Assembly: GCF_954871325.1 (NCBI RefSeq)
Contig: NC_088777.1
Span: 47,841,366-47,905,365 of the forward strand
Direction: 5' to 3'
Source of the DNA: Gordionus sp. m RMFG-2023
Taxonomy: Eukaryota > Nematomorpha > Gordioida > Chordodea > Parachordodidae
DNA: 64,000 bases
In this document: positions 1 to 11,235 of the stretch, piece after piece
How the letters are laid out: the number at the start of each line of letters is the position of its first letter
How positions within the stretch are numbered: position 1 is the first letter of the stretch
The notes under the pieces: generated by a model
The model's input: only the letters and a program-made list of their open reading frames with translations
What the model was told of the DNA's origin: nothing
Database searches by the model: none
Program-made: the position numbers and the translations under genes

Positions 1-1089
1 GAATAGAAAGCTGCATGTCCAAAAGGGTTGATGTAGCTGCTATGGGAACAAAGTGGTTATCACACATTAGGTGTGAGTATTTTATAGAGTATTTTATATT
101 TTTTTAGAGATTCGGCTCTGTTAAGGGGATCATCAGAATTATTAAATAGAGCCATGGGATCAATGCAGGTAAAATCCCACATTAAAAGCTTTCCCATGAA
201 AAAATGTACGATGCCGTCAGGGCGTTTTTTATCTAAAAAGATGTAGGTTCTAAAATACAGGGGAAATAGGGGAAATTGGCTTTATTTAAAAAAGAAGCTC
301 TTACTGCATTTATATTATGTCGGCTGATTTTTGATATAAATTTACAGCGTGTCTCCCATACGCATCTGCCGATTACTTGGATTTAATGCAAATATAATGG
401 TTTATTTAAAGGTAAGCCCAAGCGTAAATTGATTGCATAACGAAAAGCGTCGTTATCTATTAGCTGGTTATTTAAAATGCTGGGATATGAATCTAATCAT
501 TTGTTGAAATTAAGAGAACTTAAGAGGGATTTATATTGGTTATCATCGCTCAAGTTGAGGTAATCTAAGGAACGAGATACCAATCCTTGATCCCAATCTT
601 TTTGTTTCGTTGATTTTGGTGGGGCTGTATTTGGTAAGACATTAATATTCCAACAACGTAAGGCTTCATCTAATAAATTATCTTTACCGATGGTTATAAT
701 TTGCGAGGTAATATTTTTTACTGATAAGATTGATGAGATGAAGGAAACAAGAGCTATACTTAATGCCGATCATATGCCTATTCCTCCGAATTTACAAGGG
801 AGAGTTGCTTGAAGTGAGTTAGAATCGAGTTTGATGTTTAATAACTCTGTCATCATTTGTAGTATCTTTGTTCATATTCTTCTAAAAGAATTTCAAAAGA
901 GAAGGCACCAGAAGTTTTTAAACAATACTGGATTTGGGGTATTAAAAGGGCGTTTTTGAGAATGTAATATGCTTGATGGATGGGTAATTTTTTTAAGATC
1001 GATAGTTTGGGGAAGAGTGATTGAAGGTGATTATTTAAAAAATTAAAAACTCCCTCTCCACCTCCCAATGGGGCTCCTAATATAAAAAA
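1..1089 (-). pseudogene. 5'-truncated LINE fragment: RT C-terminus and nuclease domain
   Basis: Read on the minus strand, this is a diverged relative of the intact-looking LINE at 24,229-27,148. It begins at about 1,089 with a peptide reading LGAPLGGGEG, equivalent to LGSPVGKDES in that ORF. It continues with LPIHQAYYILKNALLIPQ (the other copy has LPAHQAFFLLKNYLLIPK), then STKQKDWDQG, NAIN/RLGLPL-like sequence, a RPDG motif and finally WDFTCIDPMA. The last two motifs match the restriction-like endonuclease (PD-(D/E)XK type) of RLE LINEs. Several stops and frameshifts break it, so it is dead. The abrupt loss of upstream RT sequence at about 1,090 fits ordinary 5' truncation during target-primed insertion. 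The 3' end lies outside the window. Only the open piece at 853-1,068 survives as an ORF (71 codons). Confidence 0.85.
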
Positions 1090-1114
1090 GTTTTTAAAGT
1101 AGTCAAATAAGTAG

Positions 1115-2062
1115 CTATTAATTCGCCTAGCGATATTTTATCACACGACACTCTATCATGCGACACTTTATCATGCGACACTTTATCACGACGACACTTT
1201 ATCACGACGACACTTTATCACGACGACACTTTATCACGACGACACTTTATCACGACGACACTTTATCACGACGACACTTTATCACGACGACACTTTATTA
1301 CGACGACACTTTATCACGACGACACTTTATCACGACGACACTTTATCACGACGACACTTTATCACGACGACACTTTATCACGACGACACTTTATCATGAC
1401 GACACTTTATCACGACGACACTTTATCACTCAGTCATTTGATAACGCGACACTTTATCACGCGACATTTTATCATGATATACTTAAAACTTAATTTAATA
1501 TAATTGAAAAGTTAAATTTTGATAATATCTCATTTTTTGACTTTCATCATGATATACTTAAAACTTAATTTTATATATTTGAAAAGTTAAATTTTGATAA
1601 TATCTCATTTTTTGACTTTCATCATGACAAAAATGAGATATTATCAAAATTTTATTTTTTCAAATATATTAAATTAAGTTTTAAGTATATCATGATAAAG
1701 TGTCGCGTTAACATAAAAAATTAATTTAAATTTTTTAAATATTGGAATTTAGACGGAAAAGTCAAAAAATGAGATATTATCAAAATTTAACTTTTCAATT
1801 ATATTAAATTAAGTTTTAAGTATATCATGATAAAATGTCGCGTGATAAAGTGTCGCGATATCAAATGACTGAGTGATAAAGTGTCATCGTGATAAAGTGT
1901 CGTCATGATAAAGTGTCGTCGTGATAAAGTGTCGTCGTGATAAAGTGTCGTCGTGATAAAGTGTCGTCGTGATAAAGTGTCGTCGTGATAAAGTGTCGTC
2001 GATGATATAAGTGTCGCGTGATAAAGTGTCGCGTGATAAAGTGACTCCAAATCCTATTAATT
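1115..2062. mobile_element. Foldback-like element with minisatellite arms
   Basis: Two inverted arms lie at about 1,136-1,546 and 1,763-2,048. The outer part of each arm is an array of 15-16 bp units, CACTTTATCACGACGA on the left and its reverse complement on the right. The inner part is a non-repetitive palindrome (TCATGATATACTTAAAAC and its complement) that is itself duplicated around 1,550-1,700. A 9-bp direct repeat CTATTAATT flanks the whole (1,115-1,123 and 2,054-2,062). Long TIRs made of short tandem units plus a 9-bp target duplication are the hallmark of Foldback elements such as Drosophila FB, a group related to Mutator-like elements. No transposase is present. The open frames across the arrays are translations of the repeat (RHFITTTLYHDDTLS), not genes. 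The TSD is short and AT-rich, so the exact ends are tentative. Confidence 0.75.
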
Positions 2063-3596
2063 ATATAGTTAATTTAAAAATAAAACTAATTTGATAAAAT
2101 TAATAGTTTGGCTAGCGAATGATAAAATAAACTATTTTTATAGCGCACTACTTTTAATAGCTATTTTAACAGTATTTGTGTGTAAGTACAGTATTTATTA
2201 TTTTAATTACAAATTTGAAAACATTAACTTTTGTATCTAGCTAAATTAATAAAATCTATCTAATATAAAAGTTAATTTGAAAAAATAATTGTATTCATAA
2301 TCAAATTATATTGAACACTTCGTAGGACTCATTTTATAACAACAAATGATTGCTATATAATATTATTTTTCTCCATTTTATAAATTAAATATTACCCATT
2401 TTAAATTGTCGTTTGACCTTCGTGGTTTCTATTAGTCTATCACTCAGGTAAAAATAATGGAAATAAAATATAGACACGATGAAAATCTTAGAATTGCAAA
2501 TATGTTCAGACTTGAACATCGTTATTTGATTTAAATATTTTCTTTGTTGTTTGATAGTCTAATAAACAAAATAAATGTGATATAAATAAGTATAAATTTT
2601 TGCTTGCCATAAATAGATTTTAAGTTTAAAATAAATTCAATTAAATATTCCTTACATAAAAATTAATATGAGAATCGAATGAAAGCAAAGCAGTTCGAAC
2701 GAATTTAAGGAGTTTTATTTTGTTTCAGCTAGTGCTCTTCTTTGTCAAAGTTTTAGAAGGAAAACGGGAAAAATAAGTTAAAAAAATAAATTAAAATTTT
2801 TATTTTTACGCTTTCTCCCCTTATAATCATTTTATTATTTTTGGTATATTATGCGAAAAAAATATTTAGTAAACACACCATATATTATTATGCCAAAATA
2901 TTTTATCACTATCACCTAAAAAGAAAAATATATATAATAATTTTTTGGGAAAGAATGAGCTACACCCTAGACAGGCATGTGGCGCTTTTGAGGTGCAAAA
3001 TATTGATTATTTTTAAATACTTATATATTATTGTAACTATTTGATTGATATGAATAAGCAATAATAAAATGATTATAAAAATTAGTATATTTATTGACCA
3101 TTTAAACAAATAAAGAACGAATTAAAATTGAAAAAGGACCTTTGTGCCCAAAAATAGCATTTATATTAAACAAAAACCCATAAACATATTAAGTGCATTT
3201 ATTAAGTAATTGTGTAATCTAGTTTCTTGCTCTTTTTTAAATATTTGTCTTGATGTAGACAATATTAAATCTTGTTGTTTCATTAATCTTGATATATTTT
3301 TTACTGTTACATAACTTAAGATTGTTTTCTCGATAACGGTTATCAAGGACTGAGTTTCATTAAATATATTTATGGCTTCATGTTTCACATTTGTAAAATA
3401 ATTTCTTTGACATTAAAATAATTATAGCCAACCATTAAGGTTGAGTACTCTAGAAAAACCTCAAGACGCACAAGAATAAGCTCCTTGGATCCCCGGTCTA
3501 CCCCATTAATTCTTCAAATTTTCAGGAGGCTCAAGCAGTGACGCTACTGATATATACTTCTTGCTTTTGTTATTTAAATTTATAATGTATTTTGTA
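2063..3596. other. AT-rich non-coding stretch
   Basis: No recognisable gene. Short open frames at 2,841-3,044 and 3,161-3,388 have no family features and composition like the surrounding sequence. A slightly GC-richer patch at 3,440-3,540 was not recognised. Confidence 0.5.
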
Positions 3597-3690
3597 ATTA
3601 CGTATATTTATAAATATATAAAAGCCGTGTCACGACACTGTCACATTCACAGTATCACAATTTATAATATATATTTAAAAATTACTATTA
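3597..3690 (+). repeat. Dispersed repeat with TATA-like core, copy 1
   Basis: Contains TATATAAAAGCCGTGTCAC at 3,615-3,633 followed by an AT-rich tail. A second copy lies at 3,893-3,970 and a diverged core (TTTATAAAAGCCATGTCAT) at 4,363-4,380. The core looks like a TATA box followed by GTGTCAC, so these could be remnants of small LTRs or another promoter-bearing repeat. No ends or target duplications were found. Confidence 0.45.
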
Positions 3691-3892
3691 AATAGGTATT
3701 CTTATATTTAAAATTTTTTCACAACATAATAGTCAATAGAATTCTTATAGCATCATACCATATCAAAGATTTATTCATCAAATCCATTAAAATAATATCG
3801 AACATTACTATCTTATATGTCATATACTAGAATTAAAGTAAAATTTACATAACCATCTTATACACAATAAACATTTACATAATTAATACATA

Positions 3893-3970
3893 TTGTATTA
3901 TCTATTATATATATAAAAGCTGTGTCACAGTGCTAGCATCAAAATTTATAAAATATATTTAAAAAATCGT
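3893..3970 (+). repeat. Dispersed repeat with TATA-like core, copy 2
   Basis: TATATAAAAGCTGTGTCAC at 3,910-3,928, then an AT-rich tail like that of the copy at 3,597-3,690. It lies immediately upstream of the tRNA-like sequence at 3,984, which may be coincidence. Confidence 0.45.
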
Positions 3971-3983
3971 GAATTTTGAAAAG

Positions 3984-4055
3984 CGTCTGTGGCCTAATCT
4001 GCAAGAGTGTCGCTTACAAATCTAATGGCTTTCGGTTCGAATTCCAGCTAAGATC
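3984..4055 (+). repeat. tRNA-like sequence (possible SINE head)
   Basis: An A-box-like TGGCCTAATCTGC lies at 3,990-4,002 and a B-box-like GGTTCGAATTCC at 4,034-4,045, with spacing typical of a tRNA. The A-box region resembles tRNA-Arg genes (GTGGCCTAAT). The acceptor arms do not pair and the B box has one extra base, so it cannot be a working tRNA gene. A tRNA-derived SINE head or tRNA pseudogene is the best reading. The 98-codon open frame over it (3,976-4,272) has no family features. Confidence 0.45.
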
Positions 4056-4604
4056 ATTTTTTTTCTTAATCCATCTTGGTATTATTTTTTCCTTAATCCA
4101 ACGGTTCCGTCCTTTGGGATGGATATTTACTAAATTCCCATTTTGCCTGAAAATTTTGTCATTTGCAGACGTAAATGCATGGAAAATATCATTTATAAAT
4201 GGATTCTTTGGCAAAGTAAAATCCATTATGATCAGCTGTTTCCGATGGCTAGAGGTCTGCAATTGGCACTAGGAATTTTGAATAAACAGGAAATTTGGGA
4301 TAAAAACAATTAATGAAATGTTCACGAAATTTGTTATTGAAAGCGCATTTTTTAAGTCTACTTTATAAAAGCCATGTCATGAAGAGGATTTTGGATATTA
4401 TACAAATGGCGCGTGAAACTATTTTTGCCTTATTCCTTAACCAAATCCTAATTTGTACGTTAATAAGTTAAGACCAGACCCTGGATTTTGACCCGTGGCA
4501 ATTATTTTTGCTAATAATCTTCTAAATATCCCATTGCAATGGGATGGATACCACCACAGTGTTTGTGAGATAATCAGGTTTGTCCCCTTAATTGATTCGA
4601 ATCT

Positions 4605-4958
4605 ATGATGACAAGTTTTTTTAAAAGAGTATTTAGGAAGATTTTAAAGCATTTAGATGATTCCGATGAATGTAGAACTTATACGAAGTGGGAGGCAAAA
4701 AAAATGCGTCTGGATGTGGAAAATTTGTTAAAAGAATTGATAAATATCATATCTCACAAATCATATTTTTTTTATTCCATATTTTTCATAATATATTTGG
4801 CCTTTAATCTAAAATTTTTTAGAAATCTTGGAAGAATTACGGACTCTCATTTAACTATTCTGAATCATTCATCGTCAAATGAAACAAATTTATTATTTAT
4901 CCATAAGGAAAATTCTGATTCCTCGTCATTCATGACGGGCTATCAGCTAGTTTTATAA
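4605..4958 (+). CDS. Hypothetical 117-residue protein with one membrane segment
   Basis: Not recognised. The frame starts with two Met codons. It has a basic and then acidic N-terminal half (about residues 1-50, rich in K, R, E and D), one hydrophobic stretch at about residues 53-72 (SYFFYSIFFIIYLAFNLKFF) and a Ser/Asn-rich C-terminal part. This would give a small single-pass membrane protein. An AATAAA overlaps the stop codon, but such hexamers are common by chance in this base composition. There is no second copy in the window to test conservation, and it could equally be an exon or a chance frame. Confidence 0.25.
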   Translation: MMTSFFKRVFRKILKHLDDSDECRTYTKWEAKKMRLDVENLLKELINIISHKSYFFYSIFFIIYLAFNLKFFRNLGRITDSHLTILNHSSSNETNLLFIHKENSDSSSFMTGYQLVL

Positions 4959-5062
4959 ATAAAATGATCAATTTATGTGATAATTACTATAAAGAGACTT
5001 TAACACAAAATATTGATTTCTGATTTTTTAGTAATAGAATATCAGAAAATATATTGATATAT

Positions 5063-5397
5063 CAGAGACCTGCAAGCCCAGCCCGGCTATGTCCAGGTAC
5101 GCCTGAATTTAAAAAAATAAATATATCTAGGCCGGGCCGTATATTTTAAAACCAAATATTTGAAATCGCCATTAATAGCTGTAAAAATCAAAAATAAATT
5201 AAATATATTTTAAAAAAATCCAGACCAGTTTTAAAAAACAAACCCGGACTGGGCCGGGCCGAAAAAATATTTTAAAAATAAATCCGGCCATACAAATGGC
5301 ACATCTGCAGGTCACTTTTATATCTAGGCAGTTTAAATTTTTAAATGGCCAGTCAAAATTTTTATTCCGGGCCGCCAAATGTTTAAGCACGGCTCTG
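5063..5397. mobile_element. Short non-autonomous hAT-like element (MITE)
   Basis: GC-rich termini stand out from the AT-rich surroundings. The left end reads CAGAGACCTGCAAGCCCAGC. The right end, read inward, reads CAGAGCCGTGCTTAAACATT and then GGCGGCCCGG. CAGAG-type ends of this form are common in hAT MITEs. The interior (about 335 bp) holds CCGGGCC-rich blocks and no ORF of interest; the 63-codon minus frame at 5,199-5,390 is a by-product. The flanks do not give a convincing 8-bp duplication, so the ends are approximate. Confidence 0.5.
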
Positions 5398-5780
5398 TGT
5401 ATAAGCTAAAATTTGAGGAAAAATAACCCAGTTTTATATGGTAAGTTGGTTAAAAGAAATTATTTAATAGAATGAATTTAAACAATATATTGTATAAACT
5501 ATTAAAAAAATGGAATGGAATATTTTTTATACGAAAAGTTACTTTTAGGCCCGGATTTGTTTAAAATTTTTTGTTTACACAACTTATGTATTTTTAATAT
5601 CAAACTTTGCCTTCTTTGAGGATTTTACGCTCTGATCCGGAAATTTAGAAAATTTGTTATTTTTATCATTTTAGTTTGCATTTTGTAAATTATTTCAAAA
5701 GAGTATTGAAAATATGAGTAGCAAATGAATATGTTAAACAATCCTTTATATTAATTTTTTAATTGATTAATTGATATAGA

Positions 5781-6312
5781 TTAATAAACCTGACCCGAAT
5801 TTATACCTCTTTTTAATATTTCAAATTCGGGTACAAATTTTTAAAATTTTCGATTACCAGACCTTTAAAGATTAGCTACAATAATTAATTTAATATAATT
5901 TTTTAACTGGATTTTAGAAAAAACCCCGAGGAAAAAAAATTGTATGTTCAGATTCCAGTTTAAAAATTAAATGGACAAAATATTTTCTTACTTTTTCTAT
6001 TAGAATTTTGAAATAAATTTGATAAATTTAGTATAAATATTTTTATAATGAAAATTTAGACTCAAATTAAAATATATGTAAATTATCTAATATAAAATGA
6101 AATTCATAAAAAATTGTTAGTAAGTCAGCAAAAATTTTATTTTAGATTAAAATTTATAAATAAAATTACAAGTAAATACACATATACATAATATTATGAA
6201 ATAAAATGTACAAATTTTAAATAAGATTAAAGTCGAGACTGGCGGGTGGAGGGGGGTAGGGCACGACAGGTCTATTAGAAAAATTTTGAATTTTTTATAA
6301 TGGTGTTTTAAC
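5781..6312. repeat. Dispersed repeat family R1, copy 1
   Basis: About 530 bp is shared with 7,958-8,492 in the same orientation. Both start CCTGACCCGAAT and share a long AT-rich body, then diverge across a GC-rich patch and share a short tail ending TTATAATGGT. Neither copy encodes anything recognisable. Copy 1 has the GC-rich patch GGCGGGTGGAGGGGGGTAGG at 6,241-6,260. Confidence 0.65.
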
Positions 6313-7119
6313 ATATTATCATGATGTTATTTATCATGAAATAAACATTATAAAATATTTTATAAACAAAATTGGTAGCATAAATATAATTGTACATTTT
6401 ACTTCAAAAAATCGAAACCCTTTGGGTAAAAATAATTGTTCAAGTTCAGGTTTGAAAAAAATAAAAACTTCAGAACTCTTCAAAACCTGCTTGAACACTT
6501 CTATATAAAAACCTTCACTCAAATTATGTATATAGGTAAGAAAATGTCTTGATTTCATTATTAAAATAAAAATACAAATTTATAAATGTTCATTTTTATT
6601 AATTACACAATTATAAAATAACTAGTTAATAACCCGTCAAAAATGACGGGGTTGAGGGGTAATTAGTTTGTGTATATGGTGCTAAATATACTTAATTAAT
6701 ATATTTTATAAAAATATTTAGGAAAAAGAGGTGAATTTGTGAATCACACCTCATAGATATTCTTAATTTCTGATTCATCTATCATCGAGTAAGAGAGAAA
6801 AATATGATGACCGTCTTTCTTGAAGGGATGAAAAATATATAATTAAGAGTACCAGAGCTCACATTAGTCAGCATTGCTGAGTCCGAAAAATGACGGGGAA
6901 TGAGAATTTTCTCCTTACTTTTATGATAGTTGTTACCTGTTATTTGAAAATAATATCCAATTTTTATTCTTTATAAACCTCTCCCACCTTAAGTTCAGGT
7001 CCAATCCATTAAAACTAAGTTTAAATGCCATGTTTTGAGTCAAAATATATTTAAAGCTTTTACTTGATACCAATATTATTTATTAAAATATTACTGATCA
7101 TCTATGCCTATTATTTATT
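6313..7119. other. AT-rich non-coding stretch
   Basis: No recognisable gene. The 74-codon minus frame at 6,334-6,558 has no family features. The word AAAAATGACGGGG occurs twice (near 6,640 and 6,885), probably from a decayed repeat. Confidence 0.4.
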
Positions 7120-7620
7120 AATGAAACCAAAGCAAGGTCCAAGGCCAAAATAATTTTGAAAAAATTTCCCCAACCCCAACCAAAGATCGTAATAATTTTG
7201 GTAGTTGAGAACTGGAATAAAATATTTTAAAAAATCATAATGATTGTAAAAATACAATCAAAAACAGATTTTATGGGCCTTGGTTTATTTGTTTTAGGAC
7301 AATGTTTGATTCATAGTTAATAATAAAAAAATTTCCAAGCCTCCAAGCTGATAATAATTTAAAAAATTTTCCCCAAGCGTAGCTCAATATAATTTATAAA
7401 ATATTTTCCAAGCCCAGCTCGACCCTTATAATTTTAAAAATTTTTTCTTAAACCTGCCAACCGATAATAATTTTAAAATTTTTTTCAGTTTCCAATAAAA
7501 CATAGTATAAAAATATTATCCAAGCCCAGCCCAACCCATTATAATTTTAAAAAATTTTCTCAAACCTGGCTAACGGCTAATAATTTTGAAATTGATTTCC
7601 CAAGCCTGGAGCTTCCAATA
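7120..7620. repeat. Degenerate tandem repeat, unit about 60 bp
   Basis: A motif like CCAAGCCCAGC followed by TATAATTTTAAAAAATTTTC recurs about every 60 bp, five or more times, with heavy divergence. No coding potential. It is an old minisatellite or a decayed internal repeat of a transposon. Confidence 0.5.
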
Positions 7621-7957
7621 AAAAAGATAAATATTGATACATTTAAATTACTTTATCATAATATAGTTTCATCTATAAGAAAAATTGTAATAAAAAATTA
7701 AATATTGATAGGGGAGTGACTGGAAAGAAGGGTTGTCTAACTAACGTTAAGTCAGTGGTTCTATCCTTGATGTAAAAAAAATAACATTAGAAGTATATAG
7801 ACTCCTTCGATTTATTTAACATTAAGATGATAGAAAAGTTGATATTAAAAATAAAAATTATAATAAGGTTATACGAAAACGTTCATTTCTTAATTACGGC
7901 GATTATATATTAGATATAATTTATAAATAGTTACTAGTTTTAATATTGAACAATATT

Positions 7958-8492
7958 TCCTGACCCGAATATATACCTTTTTTTAATATTTCGAATTCCG
8001 GTCCAAATTTTAAAAATTTTACGATTTTAAAGCTCTCTCTCTCTCTAGTCGGGTTCTGTACCAGAGCTATAAAAGAATAGATACAATAATTAATTTAATA
8101 TAATTTTTTAACTGGAATTTAAACAAAATCCATGAAGAAAAACAAATATCTGTTCCAGATTCCAGTTTAAAAATGGACAAAATATTTTCGTACTTTTTCT
8201 ATTATAATTTTGAATTAAATATTGATAAATTTAGTATAAATATATTTATAATGATAATATAGATTCAAATTAAAATATGAAAATTATTTAATGTAAAAAA
8301 TCAGAAGAAAAAAATTGTTAGAAAGTCAGCAAAAATATTATTGTAAATTAAAAATCTAATAAGAAAATTATAAGTAAATACATATACATAATATTATAAA
8401 ATAAAATGTACAAATTTTAAATAATATTGAAATAGGAACTGAAGCGGCCCCTTCTAAAAATTTCAAATTTTTTTTATAATGGTATTTTATAG
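7958..8492. repeat. Dispersed repeat family R1, copy 2
   Basis: Collinear with 5,781-6,312. It differs by indels and by the GC-rich patch near the 3' end (GAAGCGGCCCCTTC here). A hAT-like terminus TAGTGCTGTAAAC follows directly (about 8,488), with CGCGTTCACGTTC repeated twice inside it. No matching right end was found. Confidence 0.6.
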
Positions 8493-8845
8493 TGCTGTAA
8501 ACATTTCTAAAAAATCGAACGCGTTCACGTTCACTTTCAAAAAAAAAACGCGTTCACGTTCGTTCAGAATTTTTTAATTTTTTACACAATATATTAGCCA
8601 TGCTAAAAAATAATATAGTTTTATTTTGAAATATAATTATAAATGCAATATAATATAGCGAATAAAAAGTTGATATTTTTATTTATAAAATAATTTTTCT
8701 TATTAAAGACATAGACTTTAAAAATGATTTGTAAATGACGTCAATATGATTAACCAAAAAATATCCGATGAAACAAATGGATTTATAAAAGATTTTATTA
8801 AGCCACACCAAGTAGATTCCATTACTGTTTCTTTATTAATGAATT

Positions 8846-9351
8846 CTCTTTATTTTCGGAACCTCTAATATTTTATAGTAAATATAAATTATGCATACTG
8901 GTAATATTAGGGTATGTCATGTAAAGATTAGGCTTCTAAGGGATTTCTTATCTTGGCCATATAGATCTTCTCACAGATAATTGCATCCCATACCTTTTTA
9001 CCTAATATTTAGGAATACCAATCTTGGGCCTAATATAGTCACATGTCGATTTCAACTATAAAATTCGAATATTCTATTTCTTTTCTTACATTGCACCTCA
9101 ACTAACAATTTCCCCCATACCGGTCACTCTATTCTACCTAACTGCCGAACCTGGAGATCTCGGAAAACCATTCTCAAAAGTTGCCTCACTAATCAAGGTA
9201 TTGTGCATCCTGTATTTTAAATTATATTTAGAGGTGGCTAGGGGCATTAATTATATATATCGGGGATACTTATAAATATCATGTAGATTACGGCTACTAT
9301 TAAAAAGTGTTTAAATTCAATCCCAATCGTAAGCTATAAAGGCTTGATATA
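8846..9351. other. Segment inverted relative to its duplicate
   Basis: The sequence from TCTTTATTTTCGGAACCTCT through AAGCTATAAAGGCTTGATAT is present in copy B at 21,502-21,976 in reverse complement. The DNA on both sides (8,704-8,815 and from 9,371) is in direct orientation with copy B. No gene was recognised inside. It holds GC-richer words such as CCCCCATACCGGTCACTC and CTGGAGATCTCGG. No obvious flanking inverted repeats explain the flip. Confidence 0.85.
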
Positions 9352-9889
9352 ATTGTAGCAGTATGCGAAGTTAAATATTATAAATTAAAAAAATTGCATG
9401 AAATTTAATCAATTATTGTTTATTTTTTTAGTGTATTTTTTATATTTAAAACAGTATAATATCTAGAAAAATTGATTTTATATAAATTATTCGGAATAAA
9501 AAATTTTGGCCTCTCATAGTAATTGCAACTTAGTGGAAGGGCTTTTATATCGGTGCCGTTACCTAGGTCCTTATCCCCGGTAATTGTGGTTTACCAAAAT
9601 TCAAAGGTTTAGAAAATATTTTTTAATATATACATTTAAAATAAAAATTATATACAAGGCAGTGCACTTATAATTTTTTTTTGTAAATTAAAATAAACGA
9701 GGGTTTTTTGATTTTAATTATAATATTATGCGTGTTTCTTTTTTAATGGTTTTTAATTATAAACAATATAATTAACAATTTAACTACAGTAGTTTTGTTC
9801 TTCATAATATATATATAATATATCCTTTATAATTAGTAGACATTTGATAAAGAAATTTAGTAGAAAATCTGAAACTGTTAGTAAAATGG

Positions 9890-10300
9890 AGAATAATAAT
9901 TTGGAATTAAATATGGTGTTCTAAGAAACTGAAGAAACAGGTGAAAAATGTTAATACATGGGTATGGAAAAAATATCAAAGGTCTTCAGAAAAGATAAGA
10001 GAGATAACAGAATGTAATCAGTTCAAATTTACATGCATAACTAGATGGATTAGCCTATATGATAATATGACTCACTGTTAAAATATAAATCACAATTAAA
10101 TTAATTATCTGAAACAATTAAATGTCCCATTTTTAAAGCATTTGATATTGTTTACATTAAGTAACATTGTAAGGTTTTAAGCCTTATATAGACAAACTAC
10201 AAGGGCAGAATAGTATATATATGGAGAATTAAGGTAAACTTAAAAATTCAAGTTTACATTATTGACTAACTAAATGGGTAAGAGAGACTTATATTAGTTT
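9890..10300 (+). pseudogene. hAT transposase relic, N-proximal part (copy A)
   Basis: Same decayed coding tract as in copy B at 22,440-22,790. Visible peptides are VWKKYQRS and, near 10,040, a CITRWISLYDNMT block. This fits the TRWNS-dM motif that hAT transposases carry within the RNase-H-like region. Stops and indels break the frame (for example after YKSQLN). The C-terminal dimerisation part lies at 13,217-13,480, separated by the composite insertion at 10,461-12,672. Confidence 0.65.
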
Positions 10301-10303
10301 CAT

Positions 10304-10460
10304 GACCTTTTTTCAATATAAATTGCTAAGAATTATATAGCCTTATGTGGTTTTTAAAAACCATTATCAATTACAGCATATGTATGAATTTATTAACCTT
10401 TTTTATCACTTCTAATTCATTAGACACAAATTTTTTTTATATCAACAATCGAAAATATTT
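10304..10460 (+). repeat. Left direct repeat flanking the composite insertion
   Basis: About 155 bp starting GACCTTTTTTC and ending ATCGAAAATATTT, repeated at 12,673-12,827. Copy B has only one (22,884-23,040), which matches the right-hand one almost perfectly and this one less well. Confidence 0.8.
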
Positions 10461-10935
10461 GAAAGAAACAAGAAATTATTAAGTTGTATTTTGTTTTAAA
10501 TAAATTTTATTTCTATTTTTAAAAAATTTATAGATTAGTAAAAAGTCAATTTTCATTATAGATTTGTAAAAAGTTTATTTTCTAAATTCAAAGTAAAAAT
10601 AATATCAAATAATATAAAAAAAGAATAGTATATATAGTTATAAGGTAATTGACATCATTTACATAGTAACATCAATTTAAGATAAATTTAAACATTGAAA
10701 AAAGGCTATAATAACATTTTCAGTTAAATAAAAAAATCAATCAATCAACAAAAATAAAATAATAATAATGATAATATGTATAACAATCAATTAGTATATA
10801 TACTAAAACATTTCATTTAAATTAATACTCAATTAACAGCAAAATAAATACATTTCAATAGATATTTAAATTAATACTCAATTAACATCAAAAGAAATTA
10901 TTTCACAAATTTGAATAAACAACACAATTAACATT

Positions 10936-11235
10936 CCCCTCCTCGACAAAGCACCTAGTTGCTGCTCGGTGGGCGCATAAGTCTGTCTGAGACGCATTAG
11001 TCCATACGTTTTCGTAGGTTTAAAAAGTTGGTGGATTAGAATAATAAGTAATCATCATTGGTCTCACAATATAGAATTCATAACCTAACGTCCAACTTCC
11101 ATATTGGTCCTTTCTAGGTTGTCACATTAGGTTAGATGCTGGTTATCATATTCCAGTCCAACATCCAGAGCCAGGACACCATGAAGAAAGAAGCTTTTTG
11201 CATGAAAGAACGTGCTAAGGTATGATTCTTGGTCA
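10936..11235. other. GC-richer unique segment inside the composite element
   Basis: Starts CCTCCTCGACAAAGCACC and includes GCTCGGTGGGCGCATAAG. Base composition is unlike the AT-rich arms, which suggests captured host or other transposon sequence. No long open frame and no recognised RNA. Confidence 0.4.

Noticed and set aside
1158-2050. Open frames of 111 and 83 codons with repeated RHFITTTLYHDDTLS peptides
   Set aside because: They are translations of 16-bp arrays (length not a multiple of 3, so the peptide cycles through three frames). Both arms give the same peptides because they are inverted copies.
3984-4055. Functional tRNA gene
   Set aside because: A and B boxes are present, but the acceptor and T stems do not pair and the B box has an extra base.
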